DNA from: an uncultured Bellilinea sp.
Lineage (GTDB): Bacteria > Chloroflexota > Anaerolineae > Anaerolineales > Anaerolineaceae
NCBI GenBank assembly: GCA_938040735.1
Contig: CALHYE010000001.1
Span: forward strand, 62,001-126,000
Direction of reading: 5' to 3'
Length of the DNA: 64,000 nt
This document shows, piece by piece, positions 55,437-63,514 of the stretch. A model generated the notes under the pieces. It saw only the letters and a list, made by a program, of their open reading frames with translations, ran no database searches and had not been told where the DNA came from. Every line of letters begins with the position of its first letter. The stretch's first letter is position 1. Made by a program: the position numbers and the translations under genes.

Positions 55437-57785
55437 GTGGCAGGAAAATACGTTCATCAATCCATTTTACGGCTTGAAGACCCGGAATTGATCACCGCGA
55501 GGGTGCAATTTCTCGATGATATCAAACTTCCGGATATGCTTCATGCCGCTTTCAAACGTTCGGATTACGCTCATGCCCGCATCAAGAGCATTGATGTCAG
55601 TGAAGCCCGCAAACTTCCGGGCGTAATTGGGGTTTACACCGCCGAGGATTTCGGCGATTATGTCAAACCCGGCCCCTTGCAGGTGCCGCCGCCGACGGCC
55701 ATCAAAGGCGCAACCTATGTAGCGCGCACAACGATGCCGATTGCTAAGGATAAAGTGCGATACGCGGGTGAGCCGGTCGCCATTGTGATTGCCGAATCGC
55801 GCTATATTGCCGAAGACGCCTGCGACCTGATCTACGTGGATTACGAACCGTTAGAAGCTGTGGTTGATCTGGAAAAGGCTCTTCAACCCGGTTCGCCGCT
55901 GGTGCATGAAGATTTGCCTTCCAATGAAGCCGGTCATGTGCGGCAGGAACGCGGTTCGTGGGAACAGGCTGTCAAAGAGGCGGATTTGGTGATCAAGCGA
56001 AAATTTTTCATCAACCGCAACGCCGGCGCTGCCCTGGAAAACCGCGGCATCATCGTCCAATGGGATAAGCACGCCAAGCAAATGACCATTTGGTGCGGCA
56101 CCCAATCGGTGATTGCGCTGCGTAATCAAACCGCTGCGCGGTTAGGGTTGTTTGAAAGTCAAGTAAGAGTAATCACCCCCAATATGGGCGGCGGCTTTGG
56201 TCCAAAAATCAATACCTCTTTGCCGGATGATGCCCTTATCACCTATCTGGCAATGAAATTAGAGCGGCCGATCAAGTGGGTGGAAGACCGGCGTGAAAAC
56301 TTTTTAGCCACCACCTCGGAACGCGATCAAGTACACTATTGCGAAATTGCAGTCAAGCGGGATGGGACGATTGTCGGGTTAAAGGACTTTTTCTACCACA
56401 ACAGCGGCGCTTACAATCCTTATATGATGACGGTTCCGCTCAACAGTCAGTCCCACACCGTCACCAATTACCGTGTCCCGAACTTCCTGACCGAGTTTTA
56501 TATGGTCTTCACCAATCAGATGATTGTTACTCCGGTGCGGGGCGCAGGTCGTCAGTATGGGGTCTTCGTAATGGAGCGCATGTTGGATGCGGCAGCCCGG
56601 GAATTAGGTATGAGCCCGGTTGAAATCCGCCGTAAAAATTTGCTGCCAGCCAATGCTTACCCTTACTACACCAACATTATCGGGCAGGACTTTGTGGAAG
56701 GCGTACTGGATAGCGGGGATTATCCTTCAGCTTTTGAAAAGACGCTTGAATTGATCGAGTACGATCGCTTTGTTAACGAAGTGCAGCCCAAACTGCGCGC
56801 GCAAGGTAAGAAAGTGGGGATCGGCGTAGCTTGTTTCAGTGAAGGCACCGGCGTCGGCCCTTATGAAGGCGCACGGGTGACCGTTGGCGGGAATGGGAAA
56901 GTTGTGGCCAGTACCGGTTACACTTCTCAAGGACAAGCCCATTACACCACTTTTGCCCAAATTGTGGCTGATCAATTGGGTGTGGATGTTAAGGATGTAA
57001 AGATTATTACCGGCGATACGGGCTATTTTGGTTGGGGCGCCGGCACTTTCGCCAGCCGCGGTATCACGGTGGCCGGTACCGCAACTTATATGGCTGCTCA
57101 AAAAGTACGCCAAAAGGCGCTCAAATTAGCCAGCAAGATTTTGGAAGCGCCGGAAGAAGAACTGGAACTGGCGGATGGCGTGGTGCGGGTTGCCGATATT
57201 CCCTCTAAATTCATCGCCTTGGGCGATCTGGCAAATCTGGCTAACCCGATGCGGGGAACGATGGAACCCGGCACCGAACCGGGTCTGGAAGCGGTGGCCT
57301 ATTACGGCCCCCCCTACGGTGCAACGGGAGCCGGCTGCATGGCAATCATTCTGGAAGTAGACCCGGAGACAATGCAGGTCAGCATGGAAAAGATGGCTAT
57401 GGTGCATGACTGCGGCACGCCGGTTAACCCGATGGTGGTGGATGGTCAGATCCATGGCGGTATTCAAATGGGCATTGGCGATGCGTTTTATGAAGAGTTA
57501 ATTTACGACGAAAACGGTCAGTTACTGACCGCCTCGTTTATGGATTATCTCTTCCCGCAGGCAACCGATATGCCCAAGAAATTGGTGTTGGGTCACATGG
57601 AGACTCCCTCACCGCTCAATCCGCTGGGAATTAAGGGCGTAGGCGAAGCCGGCGCGATCCCCGTGCCTTCCGCCTTTGCGCAGGCGGTCGAAAACGCTTT
57701 GCAGGATACCGGTGTTGAATTTGACCGCGATACCCTCTCACCCAGCCGAATCTTTACCTACGTTCAAATGGCGAAGGGCGCTTAA
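55437..57785 (+). CDS. Molybdenum hydroxylase large catalytic subunit (xanthine dehydrogenase family)
   Basis: A 782-residue molybdopterin-binding subunit. The GTG at 55437 is preferred: AAGGAG lies eight bases upstream, and the ATG at 55419 has none. It has MGGGFG (residues 250-255), the PVRGAGRQYG substrate-side block, and the catalytic-type GVGEAGAI with Glu737. The Cys-containing active loop AYxCSFR of aerobic CO dehydrogenase is absent, so this is not a classical CO oxidiser. Members hydroxylate purines, pyrimidines, nicotinate, aldehydes and similar. The neighbours suggest an N-heterocycle. Confidence 0.92.
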   Translation: MAGKYVHQSILRLEDPELITARVQFLDDIKLPDMLHAAFKRSDYAHARIKSIDVSEARKLPGVIGVYTAEDFGDYVKPGPLQVPPPTAIKGATYVARTTMPIAKDKVRYAGEPVAIVIAESRYIAEDACDLIYVDYEPLEAVVDLEKALQPGSPLVHEDLPSNEAGHVRQERGSWEQAVKEADLVIKRKFFINRNAGAALENRGIIVQWDKHAKQMTIWCGTQSVIALRNQTAARLGLFESQVRVITPNMGGGFGPKINTSLPDDALITYLAMKLERPIKWVEDRRENFLATTSERDQVHYCEIAVKRDGTIVGLKDFFYHNSGAYNPYMMTVPLNSQSHTVTNYRVPNFLTEFYMVFTNQMIVTPVRGAGRQYGVFVMERMLDAAARELGMSPVEIRRKNLLPANAYPYYTNIIGQDFVEGVLDSGDYPSAFEKTLELIEYDRFVNEVQPKLRAQGKKVGIGVACFSEGTGVGPYEGARVTVGGNGKVVASTGYTSQGQAHYTTFAQIVADQLGVDVKDVKIITGDTGYFGWGAGTFASRGITVAGTATYMAAQKVRQKALKLASKILEAPEEELELADGVVRVADIPSKFIALGDLANLANPMRGTMEPGTEPGLEAVAYYGPPYGATGAGCMAIILEVDPETMQVSMEKMAMVHDCGTPVNPMVVDGQIHGGIQMGIGDAFYEELIYDENGQLLTASFMDYLFPQATDMPKKLVLGHMETPSPLNPLGIKGVGEAGAIPVPSAFAQAVENALQDTGVEFDRDTLSPSRIFTYVQMAKGA

Positions 57786-57856
57786 AGCCCTTCGCCTTGA
57801 ATGGATCATTGAGTCCAAAGCCCTATTCTCAAACTTATGATGGAGGATTATTTATA

Positions 57857-58492
57857 ATGAAACTGGAAGGCGAGCACGTTTTTAAAGGTCCCCGCGAAGC
57901 AGTCTGGGAAATGTTCTACGATCCTGAAGTGCTGGCCAGCGCTTTACCGGGAACACAGAAGCTGGAAATGGTTGCCGAAAATGAATACGAAGGCGCCATG
58001 AACGTCCGAATTGGCCCGGTTTCCGGCTCTTTTACCGGAAAATTAGTTATTTCCGATGTGGTTGAACCCGAATCTTGCACGCTGACGGTAGACGGGCGCG
58101 GTACGCCCGGTTTTGCTAAAGGGGTCGGCCGAGTGCAATTCATTGATCAAGGTGATGGCACTACCCTGCTGAAATATGAAGGGGATATGAACATCGGCGG
58201 CGCGCTGGCGAGCGTCGGCCAGCGAATGATCGACTCGGTTGCCAAGACCATGATCCGCCAGGCGTTCGAAGTGCTGGATAAAGCTCTGGAAGCCCGCCTT
58301 GCTGCCAAAGCCAGCGGCAGTGAGGTTGTTGACTTCAAACCCCCGTCTGAAACGGAATTTGCCGCTGCCGTAGCCAAAGACATGGCGGGGGGTTTAACTA
58401 AAGTGCCAGAGATCCGATTGCTGATGTACATCATTCCTCTGGTTGCTGTTTTAGTCCTTCTGGCTGTTTTATTCCGTGGTTGCAGCGGTTGA
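57857..58492 (+). CDS. CoxG-like SRPBCC protein with a C-terminal membrane anchor
   Basis: A 211-residue protein. Residues 1-150 are a CoxG/SRPBCC domain (EHVFKGPREAVWEMFYDPEVLASALPGTQKLE, split, and GTPGFAKGVGRVQF). A linker follows and then a single C-terminal hydrophobic segment (YIIPLVAVLVLLAVLFRG). CoxG docks Mo-containing CO dehydrogenase to the membrane and helps quinone reach it in aerobic bacteria. Here it suggests that the Mo hydroxylase delivers electrons to membrane quinone. The ATG at 57857 has GGAGG at a slightly long distance. Confidence 0.88.
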   Translation: MKLEGEHVFKGPREAVWEMFYDPEVLASALPGTQKLEMVAENEYEGAMNVRIGPVSGSFTGKLVISDVVEPESCTLTVDGRGTPGFAKGVGRVQFIDQGDGTTLLKYEGDMNIGGALASVGQRMIDSVAKTMIRQAFEVLDKALEARLAAKASGSEVVDFKPPSETEFAAAVAKDMAGGLTKVPEIRLLMYIIPLVAVLVLLAVLFRGCSG

Positions 58493-58690
58493 TGCCGCTG
58501 AGATGAGAAAGGAGGCGCCTATCGAGGTATTCCGATCATACACCCAATACATGGTTCGGATGTCCGCTTAAATCCGCAAGGAGGAGAGGATGTTCCCGAA
58601 CAAATAAGGACAGTTGTTCCGGACCCAATTCCCAACCCCCAGTTTTCAATTTATTCTATCCATTTCTTTCTTCAAGGGAGGAAGACTTCA

Positions 58691-60097
58691 ATGGCAACTG
58701 ATGTTCAAAAACCAGCGATTCTGGGTTACCTGCCGCAGGATACCCCGCCGGTTGGACGTATGATTCTGCTGGGTTTCCAGCACGTGATCACGATGTTCCC
58801 GGCGACGGTGCTGTGCGCGCTGCTGATGGGTTTCCCGGTCAGCACGGTGTTGACGGTAACCGGCTTTGGGACAGTGGTGGCGTTGATTGCCTCCAAACTG
58901 GCGATCGGCAATTACATTCCACTGTACTACGGTTCGTCCTTCAGCTACATTGCTGCCGTTACCGCCATCACCAAACCGACCTTCGGCGTGCCGGCTGATC
59001 CGGCGCTGCTGTCCATCGTTCAAACCGGTTTCATCGCTACCGGCGTGATCAACATCATCGTTGGGTTGATCATCCGGATTTCCGGCGGTAAGGAAGCCCT
59101 CGATAAAGTTCTGCCGCCTGTGGTAACCGGCTCGGTGGCCTGCACCATCGGTATTGGTCTTGGGAAGGCTGCTTTGGATATGTCCTCCGGTGTGGCAGGC
59201 GGCATCCTGACCGGCGACATGACCTGGTGGACGGTTTCTCTGATTACCTTGCTGGCCGCCTTCATCTTCTCGGTTTATCTGCAAGGTAAGGGTTTCATCG
59301 GCATGCTGCCGATTTTGCTGGCGGCCATTGTCGGCTACATCGTGGCCATTCCCTTTGGTCTGGTCAACTTCTCGCTGCTCGGTCAGTCGGCGCTGTTCCG
59401 CGCCCCGCAGTTCACCTTCCCCAACTTTGCCAGCGACCTGACCCTGACGGTGATCTTTGGCGTGGGCGTAATGGCTATCGCCACCATTCCCGAATCCACC
59501 GCGCACCTGTACCAGATCAGCCTGTATGTGGACCACCTTGCCGAAGAACAAGGCCGCGAGAAACTGCGCCTGAACCGCTACATCGGCATCAACCTGATGA
59601 TTGACGGCTTGAACGACCTTGTCAACGGCATCTTTGGTTCGACCGCCGGTACCAACTACGGCGAGAACAATTCGCTGATGGTGATCACCCGCAACTACTC
59701 CGGCCCGGTGCTGATCACGGCAGGTTTTATTTCGGTGCTGCTGGGTTTCATCGGTCCGCTGGCGGATCTGGTCTCAACCATTCCGACCGCGGTATCCGGC
59801 GGTTTGTCCATCTACCTGTTTGGCGTCATCGGCATGCAGGGTATTGCGCTGATGCTGGCGGAAAAGGTCAACCTGTTTGATCCCAAGCAGCTGGCGATCG
59901 GCGCAACCATCCTGATTGTGGGTATTGGCGGCAACATCGGCTACGAGGGCGGTTTCCTGCCGATCCCGATCCTCAAGGGTCTGTTCCCCTTCGGCTGGCC
60001 TGCCATTGCGACCGGCGCCGTCATTGGTATTCTTTTGAACCTGATCACCAGTTTCTGGAAACCGCCAGTGGAACGGCTGAATATTCTTAATAACTAG
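58691..60097 (+). CDS. NCS2 family nucleobase permease, uracil-type (UraA-like)
   Basis: A 468-residue permease with 14 predicted helices. The substrate-contact blocks are IPESTAHLYQIS and GTNYGENNSLMVITR. The YGEN signature is that of uracil-type transporters; xanthine and urate permeases usually have a Gln-Asn at this position. It should import a pyrimidine or similar base with H+ or Na+. AGGGAGGA lies before the ATG. The 198 bases upstream contain weak hairpins and a five-codon ATG...TAA frame behind AAGGAGGAG, but no supported gene. A clear terminator follows. Confidence 0.92.
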   Translation: MATDVQKPAILGYLPQDTPPVGRMILLGFQHVITMFPATVLCALLMGFPVSTVLTVTGFGTVVALIASKLAIGNYIPLYYGSSFSYIAAVTAITKPTFGVPADPALLSIVQTGFIATGVINIIVGLIIRISGGKEALDKVLPPVVTGSVACTIGIGLGKAALDMSSGVAGGILTGDMTWWTVSLITLLAAFIFSVYLQGKGFIGMLPILLAAIVGYIVAIPFGLVNFSLLGQSALFRAPQFTFPNFASDLTLTVIFGVGVMAIATIPESTAHLYQISLYVDHLAEEQGREKLRLNRYIGINLMIDGLNDLVNGIFGSTAGTNYGENNSLMVITRNYSGPVLITAGFISVLLGFIGPLADLVSTIPTAVSGGLSIYLFGVIGMQGIALMLAEKVNLFDPKQLAIGATILIVGIGGNIGYEGGFLPIPILKGLFPFGWPAIATGAVIGILLNLITSFWKPPVERLNILNN

Positions 60098-60158
60098 GGA
60101 AGCTGCAAAGGATTGCAACAGCCGTTCAGAATTCAACTGACGTAATCTTTCCTGGAAA

Positions 60159-60196
60159 GCTCCCGGTGTCTGTTGGCTGACATCGGGAGCCTTTTT
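60159..60196 (+). terminator. Rho-independent terminator closing the catabolic locus
   Basis: GCTCCCGGTGTC (60159-60170) pairs with GACATCGGGAGC (60179-60190) through 12 bp with one G-T, and the stem is followed by CTTTTT. Confidence 0.9.
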
Positions 60197-60206
60197 AGAA
60201 TATAAT
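60177..60206 (+). promoter_or_regulatory. Promoter of the NmrA-like operon, overlapping the terminator
   Basis: CTGACA (60177-60182), 18-bp spacer and TATAAT (60201-60206). The -35 box lies within the 3' arm of the preceding terminator. The start codon is only 13 bases after the -10 box, leaving a very short leader. Confidence 0.65.
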
Positions 60207-60218
60207 ACACCGGAAAAG

Positions 60219-61100
60219 ATGATGGACAGAAAAATTTTGATAACCGGCGCTGGCGGCAAGACTGGTATAGCGGTGTGCCAAGCGCTGACCAAAAAAGGCT
60301 TTAAAATTCGAGCCTGGGTGCGTCAGGATGCTTATACGCCGCCTCTCCGTCAGATCGGAATTGATGATTTCATCGTTGGCGATCTTCTCGAGTATTTGCT
60401 GGCGGAGAGGGCTATGCGGGGAGTCGGGGCTGTTTACCACATTCCACCCAATATGAATCCGAACGAATTGAGCATAGCCGAGAATCTAATCGAAAGTGCG
60501 CAGCGGGAGGGTGTGGAACGGTTGGTTTATCATTCGGTGCTGCACCCCCAAGTGGAGGAAATGCCGCATCACTGGCAAAAAATGCGGGTTGAAGAACGTT
60601 TGTTCGCCAGCGGTCTGGCGTTTACTATTCTCCAGCCCGCGGTTTATATGCAGAATCTTCTTGGGTACAGTCAGTCCATTCAGCAGGATGGGGTGTATGC
60701 TATCCCTTACTCGCTGGATGCGCCGCTCAGTCAGGTTCATCTGGGAGATGTAGCCGAAGCGGCGATGAAAGTTCTGGTCGAAGATAACCATGCGTATGCC
60801 ATTTACGAATTGTGCGGCTCGGAGGTTCTCACGGCCAGAGAGATTGCTCATCGGCTTTCTACACACCTTGCAAGACCGGTCGAAGCTATACCAATTGACC
60901 GTGACGAATGGCAAAGAAAAATGCTGGCAGAGGGCATGCCTGAGTATGCGGTCAATACGTTATTGAAAATGTTTCTTTATTACGAAAAATACGGTATGCG
61001 CGGCAACCCGAACGTATTAAGGATGCTGTTGGGGAGAAGTCCTACCACCTTTGATGAATTTCTGGCTGAAAATTTCAAGCGAGGAGCGGAGCATGGATAA
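60219..61100 (+). CDS. NmrA/SDR-like NAD(P)-binding protein
   Basis: A 293-residue atypical short-chain dehydrogenase. The nucleotide motif is ITGAGGKTG near the N-terminus. It shows the NmrA-like phrase VYHIPPNMN and VYHSVLHPQVEEMPHHWQK, as in the NAD(P)H-sensing/quinone oxidoreductase QorB group. No YxxxK catalytic pair is obvious, so it may sense redox state. It is first in an overlapping operon of four genes. Two ATG codons (60219, 60222) are possible. Confidence 0.82.
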   Translation: MMDRKILITGAGGKTGIAVCQALTKKGFKIRAWVRQDAYTPPLRQIGIDDFIVGDLLEYLLAERAMRGVGAVYHIPPNMNPNELSIAENLIESAQREGVERLVYHSVLHPQVEEMPHHWQKMRVEERLFASGLAFTILQPAVYMQNLLGYSQSIQQDGVYAIPYSLDAPLSQVHLGDVAEAAMKVLVEDNHAYAIYELCGSEVLTAREIAHRLSTHLARPVEAIPIDRDEWQRKMLAEGMPEYAVNTLLKMFLYYEKYGMRGNPNVLRMLLGRSPTTFDEFLAENFKRGAEHG

Positions 61101-61602
61101 GAACAAGAGCCAGCACTACAACTTCTGCCACGAAGCCCTGCCGACTCTGTTTCACTCCCAAACTAAAGGATTTATGGAGTATCTGGAACGGGATGGATTG
61201 AAGTTTCTTAAGTTCTGGTGGGATCACGTTGGGGAACGTTTGGATGACTCTAAATGTTCCTCCTTTTCCGGCGCTCAGTTTGAAGTCCGCGAGGTTGCGC
61301 AAAAAAAGTCGCGGGTGGTTTTGGTGCGCTTGCCAACTCCAGCCGTCAATTATGAGTTTTACCTGATGGCGCTGGTGCAAACGCCCGAAAAACGTCTGCC
61401 GATGGTGCGGCTGCCCAATACCCGCGTGTTTGCGCTTGAAAAAGTTCCAACCGAAATGAGCGAAAGCGGGACAATGTTTGTGGAAATTACGCCGCGCTGC
61501 AGAATGCTCAGGGTTAAGGAAGGCCCAAAACCTTCGATGCAGAGCTTTTATAACGCCGTTCTCAAATATGTATGGAAGAAAGACTTTGGAGGCTTGGAAT
61601 GA
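61093..61602 (+). CDS. Hypothetical soluble protein
   Basis: A 169-residue protein of a family I do not know. It is alpha-beta mixed, with strands such as RVVLVRLPTPAVNYEFYLMALV and FVEITPRCRMLRV, and one late Cys. It starts eight bases within the NmrA-like gene and ends in an ATGA overlap with the next, so it is translationally coupled to both. The start at 61093 is backed by GAGGAGCGG. Confidence 0.72.
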   Translation: MDKNKSQHYNFCHEALPTLFHSQTKGFMEYLERDGLKFLKFWWDHVGERLDDSKCSSFSGAQFEVREVAQKKSRVVLVRLPTPAVNYEFYLMALVQTPEKRLPMVRLPNTRVFALEKVPTEMSESGTMFVEITPRCRMLRVKEGPKPSMQSFYNAVLKYVWKKDFGGLE

Positions 61603-61928
61603 AATTCGATATTGGACTGGCAATTACGGCTGTGGCGATGTTATTCTTTTATCTGCGCCTAGCCATGCTGCGCGGCAGAAAACGCCGCCTGGAACGCGAG
61701 CAAGCCCTCAAAGCCAAAAAAAGCGGCAAAGGCGCCAAAATTTCCCTGCCCGATCCGAACAAGCCGAGATATGAAATTCGCAGCTGGGTGTTGGTCGGTG
61801 TTGCCGTTGGTTTGATGTTGATGGGATTAGCTGCCCGTCAGACAGCTTCTTTCCCCCAAATCCTGCAGGATTACTGGTGGGTAGGAACTTCGCTGGGAGC
61901 TGTCTTGTTCTCTTTCTGTTTTAAGTGA
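61599..61928 (+). CDS. Small membrane protein, two helices
   Basis: A 109-residue protein with one membrane helix at each end (about 5-25 and 68-85 plus a final segment) and a Lys/Arg-rich cytoplasmic linker. The function is unknown. Its ATG overlaps the upstream stop and its stop overlaps the MoaD-like gene. Confidence 0.7.
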   Translation: MKFDIGLAITAVAMLFFYLRLAMLRGRKRRLEREQALKAKKSGKGAKISLPDPNKPRYEIRSWVLVGVAVGLMLMGLAARQTASFPQILQDYWWVGTSLGAVLFSFCFK

Positions 61929-62239
61929 TGAGTAAGTCAGTGCAGCCGGAAACCATTCGAATTACAATTGAATTTACCAATCTCGCAAAATATATCGCTG
62001 GCGCGCCGGCGATTGAGATAGAATTTCCGCGCGGGATTACTTTCGGTCAAATAGTCGAATGGCTGGCAGAGCGGTATCCCGATATGGTCGGCATCATCAT
62101 TCAAGATGACAGAAAGGCTTTAATGAATTCCAACCTTTTCATCATCAACGGGGAAATGGCTCAGCCAGCCTTTTTGATGAATGATTCACCCAAGGATGGC
62201 GACCGCTTGACTCTGGTTGCAGTTGCAACCGGCGGTTAG
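61928..62239 (+). CDS. MoaD/ThiS-like sulfur carrier protein
   Basis: A 103-residue beta-grasp protein ending in Gly-Gly, the adenylation and thiocarboxylation site of MoaD/ThiS carriers (GDRLTLVAVATGG). It may supply sulfur for molybdopterin, thiamine, or another metabolite. Being 1.8 kb after a molybdenum-enzyme locus suggests molybdopterin, but no MoaE or MoeB neighbour is present. The ATG at 61928 overlaps the previous stop (TGATG); a GTG at 61925 is also possible. Confidence 0.82.
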   Translation: MSKSVQPETIRITIEFTNLAKYIAGAPAIEIEFPRGITFGQIVEWLAERYPDMVGIIIQDDRKALMNSNLFIINGEMAQPAFLMNDSPKDGDRLTLVAVATGG

Positions 62240-62251
62240 AGTCCTGGGTAG

Positions 62252-62464
62252 TTAGCGCAGGAAGAAAGATAAAATAATCAAAACCGCAAAAAAAGAACCA
62301 GCCAGAATTCCAATCCGCTTTAAGTCTTTAATGATCGGGGTGTAATCGGGGTTGAATTCGGCGCTGCCAGAATAACGGCCGGTGGGAGCCGGGCTGCTTT
62401 TCGCAGAACTTTCACGGCTGATTGATTCGCTGGATGAAACGCGGCGTTTTTGTTTCTTGCTCAT
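62252..62464 (-). CDS. Small single-helix membrane protein
   Basis: A 70-residue protein with a Ser/Lys-rich soluble N-terminus and one C-terminal membrane helix (GILAGSFFAVLIILSFFLR). It lies 20 bases downstream of the sortase on the same strand and has a GAGGAG site. The arrangement suggests co-transcription with the sortase. Function unknown. Confidence 0.6.
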   Translation of the reverse strand: MSKKQKRRVSSSESISRESSAKSSPAPTGRYSGSAEFNPDYTPIIKDLKRIGILAGSFFAVLIILSFFLR

Positions 62465-62484
62465 TCAGAACTCCTCATTAGAAG

Positions 62485-63393
62485 TTATCTTTGTTCAACG
62501 AAATTGGCGGTTACTACTATGCGCTGGGTGTCCACCATGTATGGGTAACAGGAAATCAAGGTGACCACCGCCTCGCGGGTGGGCGCAAGCACCTCAACCC
62601 GGGTTGGCTCGACAATTTGCGATTGCTGGACCACATAGACAAAGGCGCGCTGGCTGGTGTAGATGATGATTTCGTCGCCTTTTTTCAGTTTGTCCAAATC
62701 GCGGAAGATTTCACCGAACACATCATTATGGGCTGAAAGCACCAGGTTGCCTTTCTGCCCCGGATTGGGCGAGCCAATCATTGTGCCAACCCCTTTTTTA
62801 AGCTGTTCCCAGCCATCCCCCTGTACGACTGGCGCATCTACCCCGATGGCCGGGATTTGGATGCGGACGGCTTGTTCCGGGCTGGGGGTGGGGATGGGCA
62901 GGCTGGCAAAGGTTTGCACCAGGGGACGCAGATGTTCGGGGATTTCGGCATCGTTGGGGCGCACGCCGCCCGGTGAGTTGGGCGGGGTGTGTCCGGAAGG
63001 CAGCACCACTGCTTGAATGAGCGGGGTGGGGGTGAAGGTTGGCTGCTGCAAGGCGGCGGCCACTTCCTGGTTCAGGCTGCGAATCAGGTTCATGCCATTC
63101 AGCAACACAAATGCCAGACCGAGCACCGCAGCAATTTCGACAAACAGCAGCAAGCGGTCTAACCAGCGGTTGGTTTTGCGGCGGGGAGAGAACCGTTCAA
63201 GGTCAGTTTCGACCTCGCCAAGCGGCTGAACGGCCTGGAATGCCGAAACATTCGGTTGAGGTTCTACCTGGACAACCCTGCCGGTACGGCGAAAGCGCTC
63301 CAGCCGTTGTTCACGTTCAGCCCGGCGCTTTTCCACCAGAATTTGCCTCAACTCTTCGACGGTAAGTTCTTCAACAGATCGTCTGCGGCGCAA
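62485..63393 (-). CDS. Sortase with long cytoplasmic N-terminus
   Basis: A 302-residue transpeptidase. A charged N-terminus (about 1-75), one membrane helix (about 78-100) and a linker precede the sortase barrel. The barrel has the catalytic His in SAHND, Cys in TLISCYP and Arg in TQRIVV. It probably anchors surface proteins or builds polymers by cutting a sorting motif. The sequence is closest to class D/E-type sortases. The start at 63393 is TTG with AGGAAAGGA upstream. No LPxTG-type substrate is visible in the window. Confidence 0.9.
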   Translation of the reverse strand: MRRRRSVEELTVEELRQILVEKRRAEREQRLERFRRTGRVVQVEPQPNVSAFQAVQPLGEVETDLERFSPRRKTNRWLDRLLLFVEIAAVLGLAFVLLNGMNLIRSLNQEVAAALQQPTFTPTPLIQAVVLPSGHTPPNSPGGVRPNDAEIPEHLRPLVQTFASLPIPTPSPEQAVRIQIPAIGVDAPVVQGDGWEQLKKGVGTMIGSPNPGQKGNLVLSAHNDVFGEIFRDLDKLKKGDEIIIYTSQRAFVYVVQQSQIVEPTRVEVLAPTREAVVTLISCYPYMVDTQRIVVTANFVEQR

Positions 63394-63514
63394 GAGACTT
63401 GCTTCCTTTCCTGTCCAATCCTCAAAATTATACCCGATTTTGGCGATGCCGCGATTTCAAAAAAGAACCGGATTATGGTAAGATAATCCGTAATCAAAAA
63501 TAGGAATGGGTGTC

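Noticed and set aside
55437-57785. Aerobic CO dehydrogenase (CoxL form I)
   Set aside because: The AYxCSFR active-site loop is absent; the corresponding region reads PVRGAGRQYG, so only the broader Mo hydroxylase family is supported.
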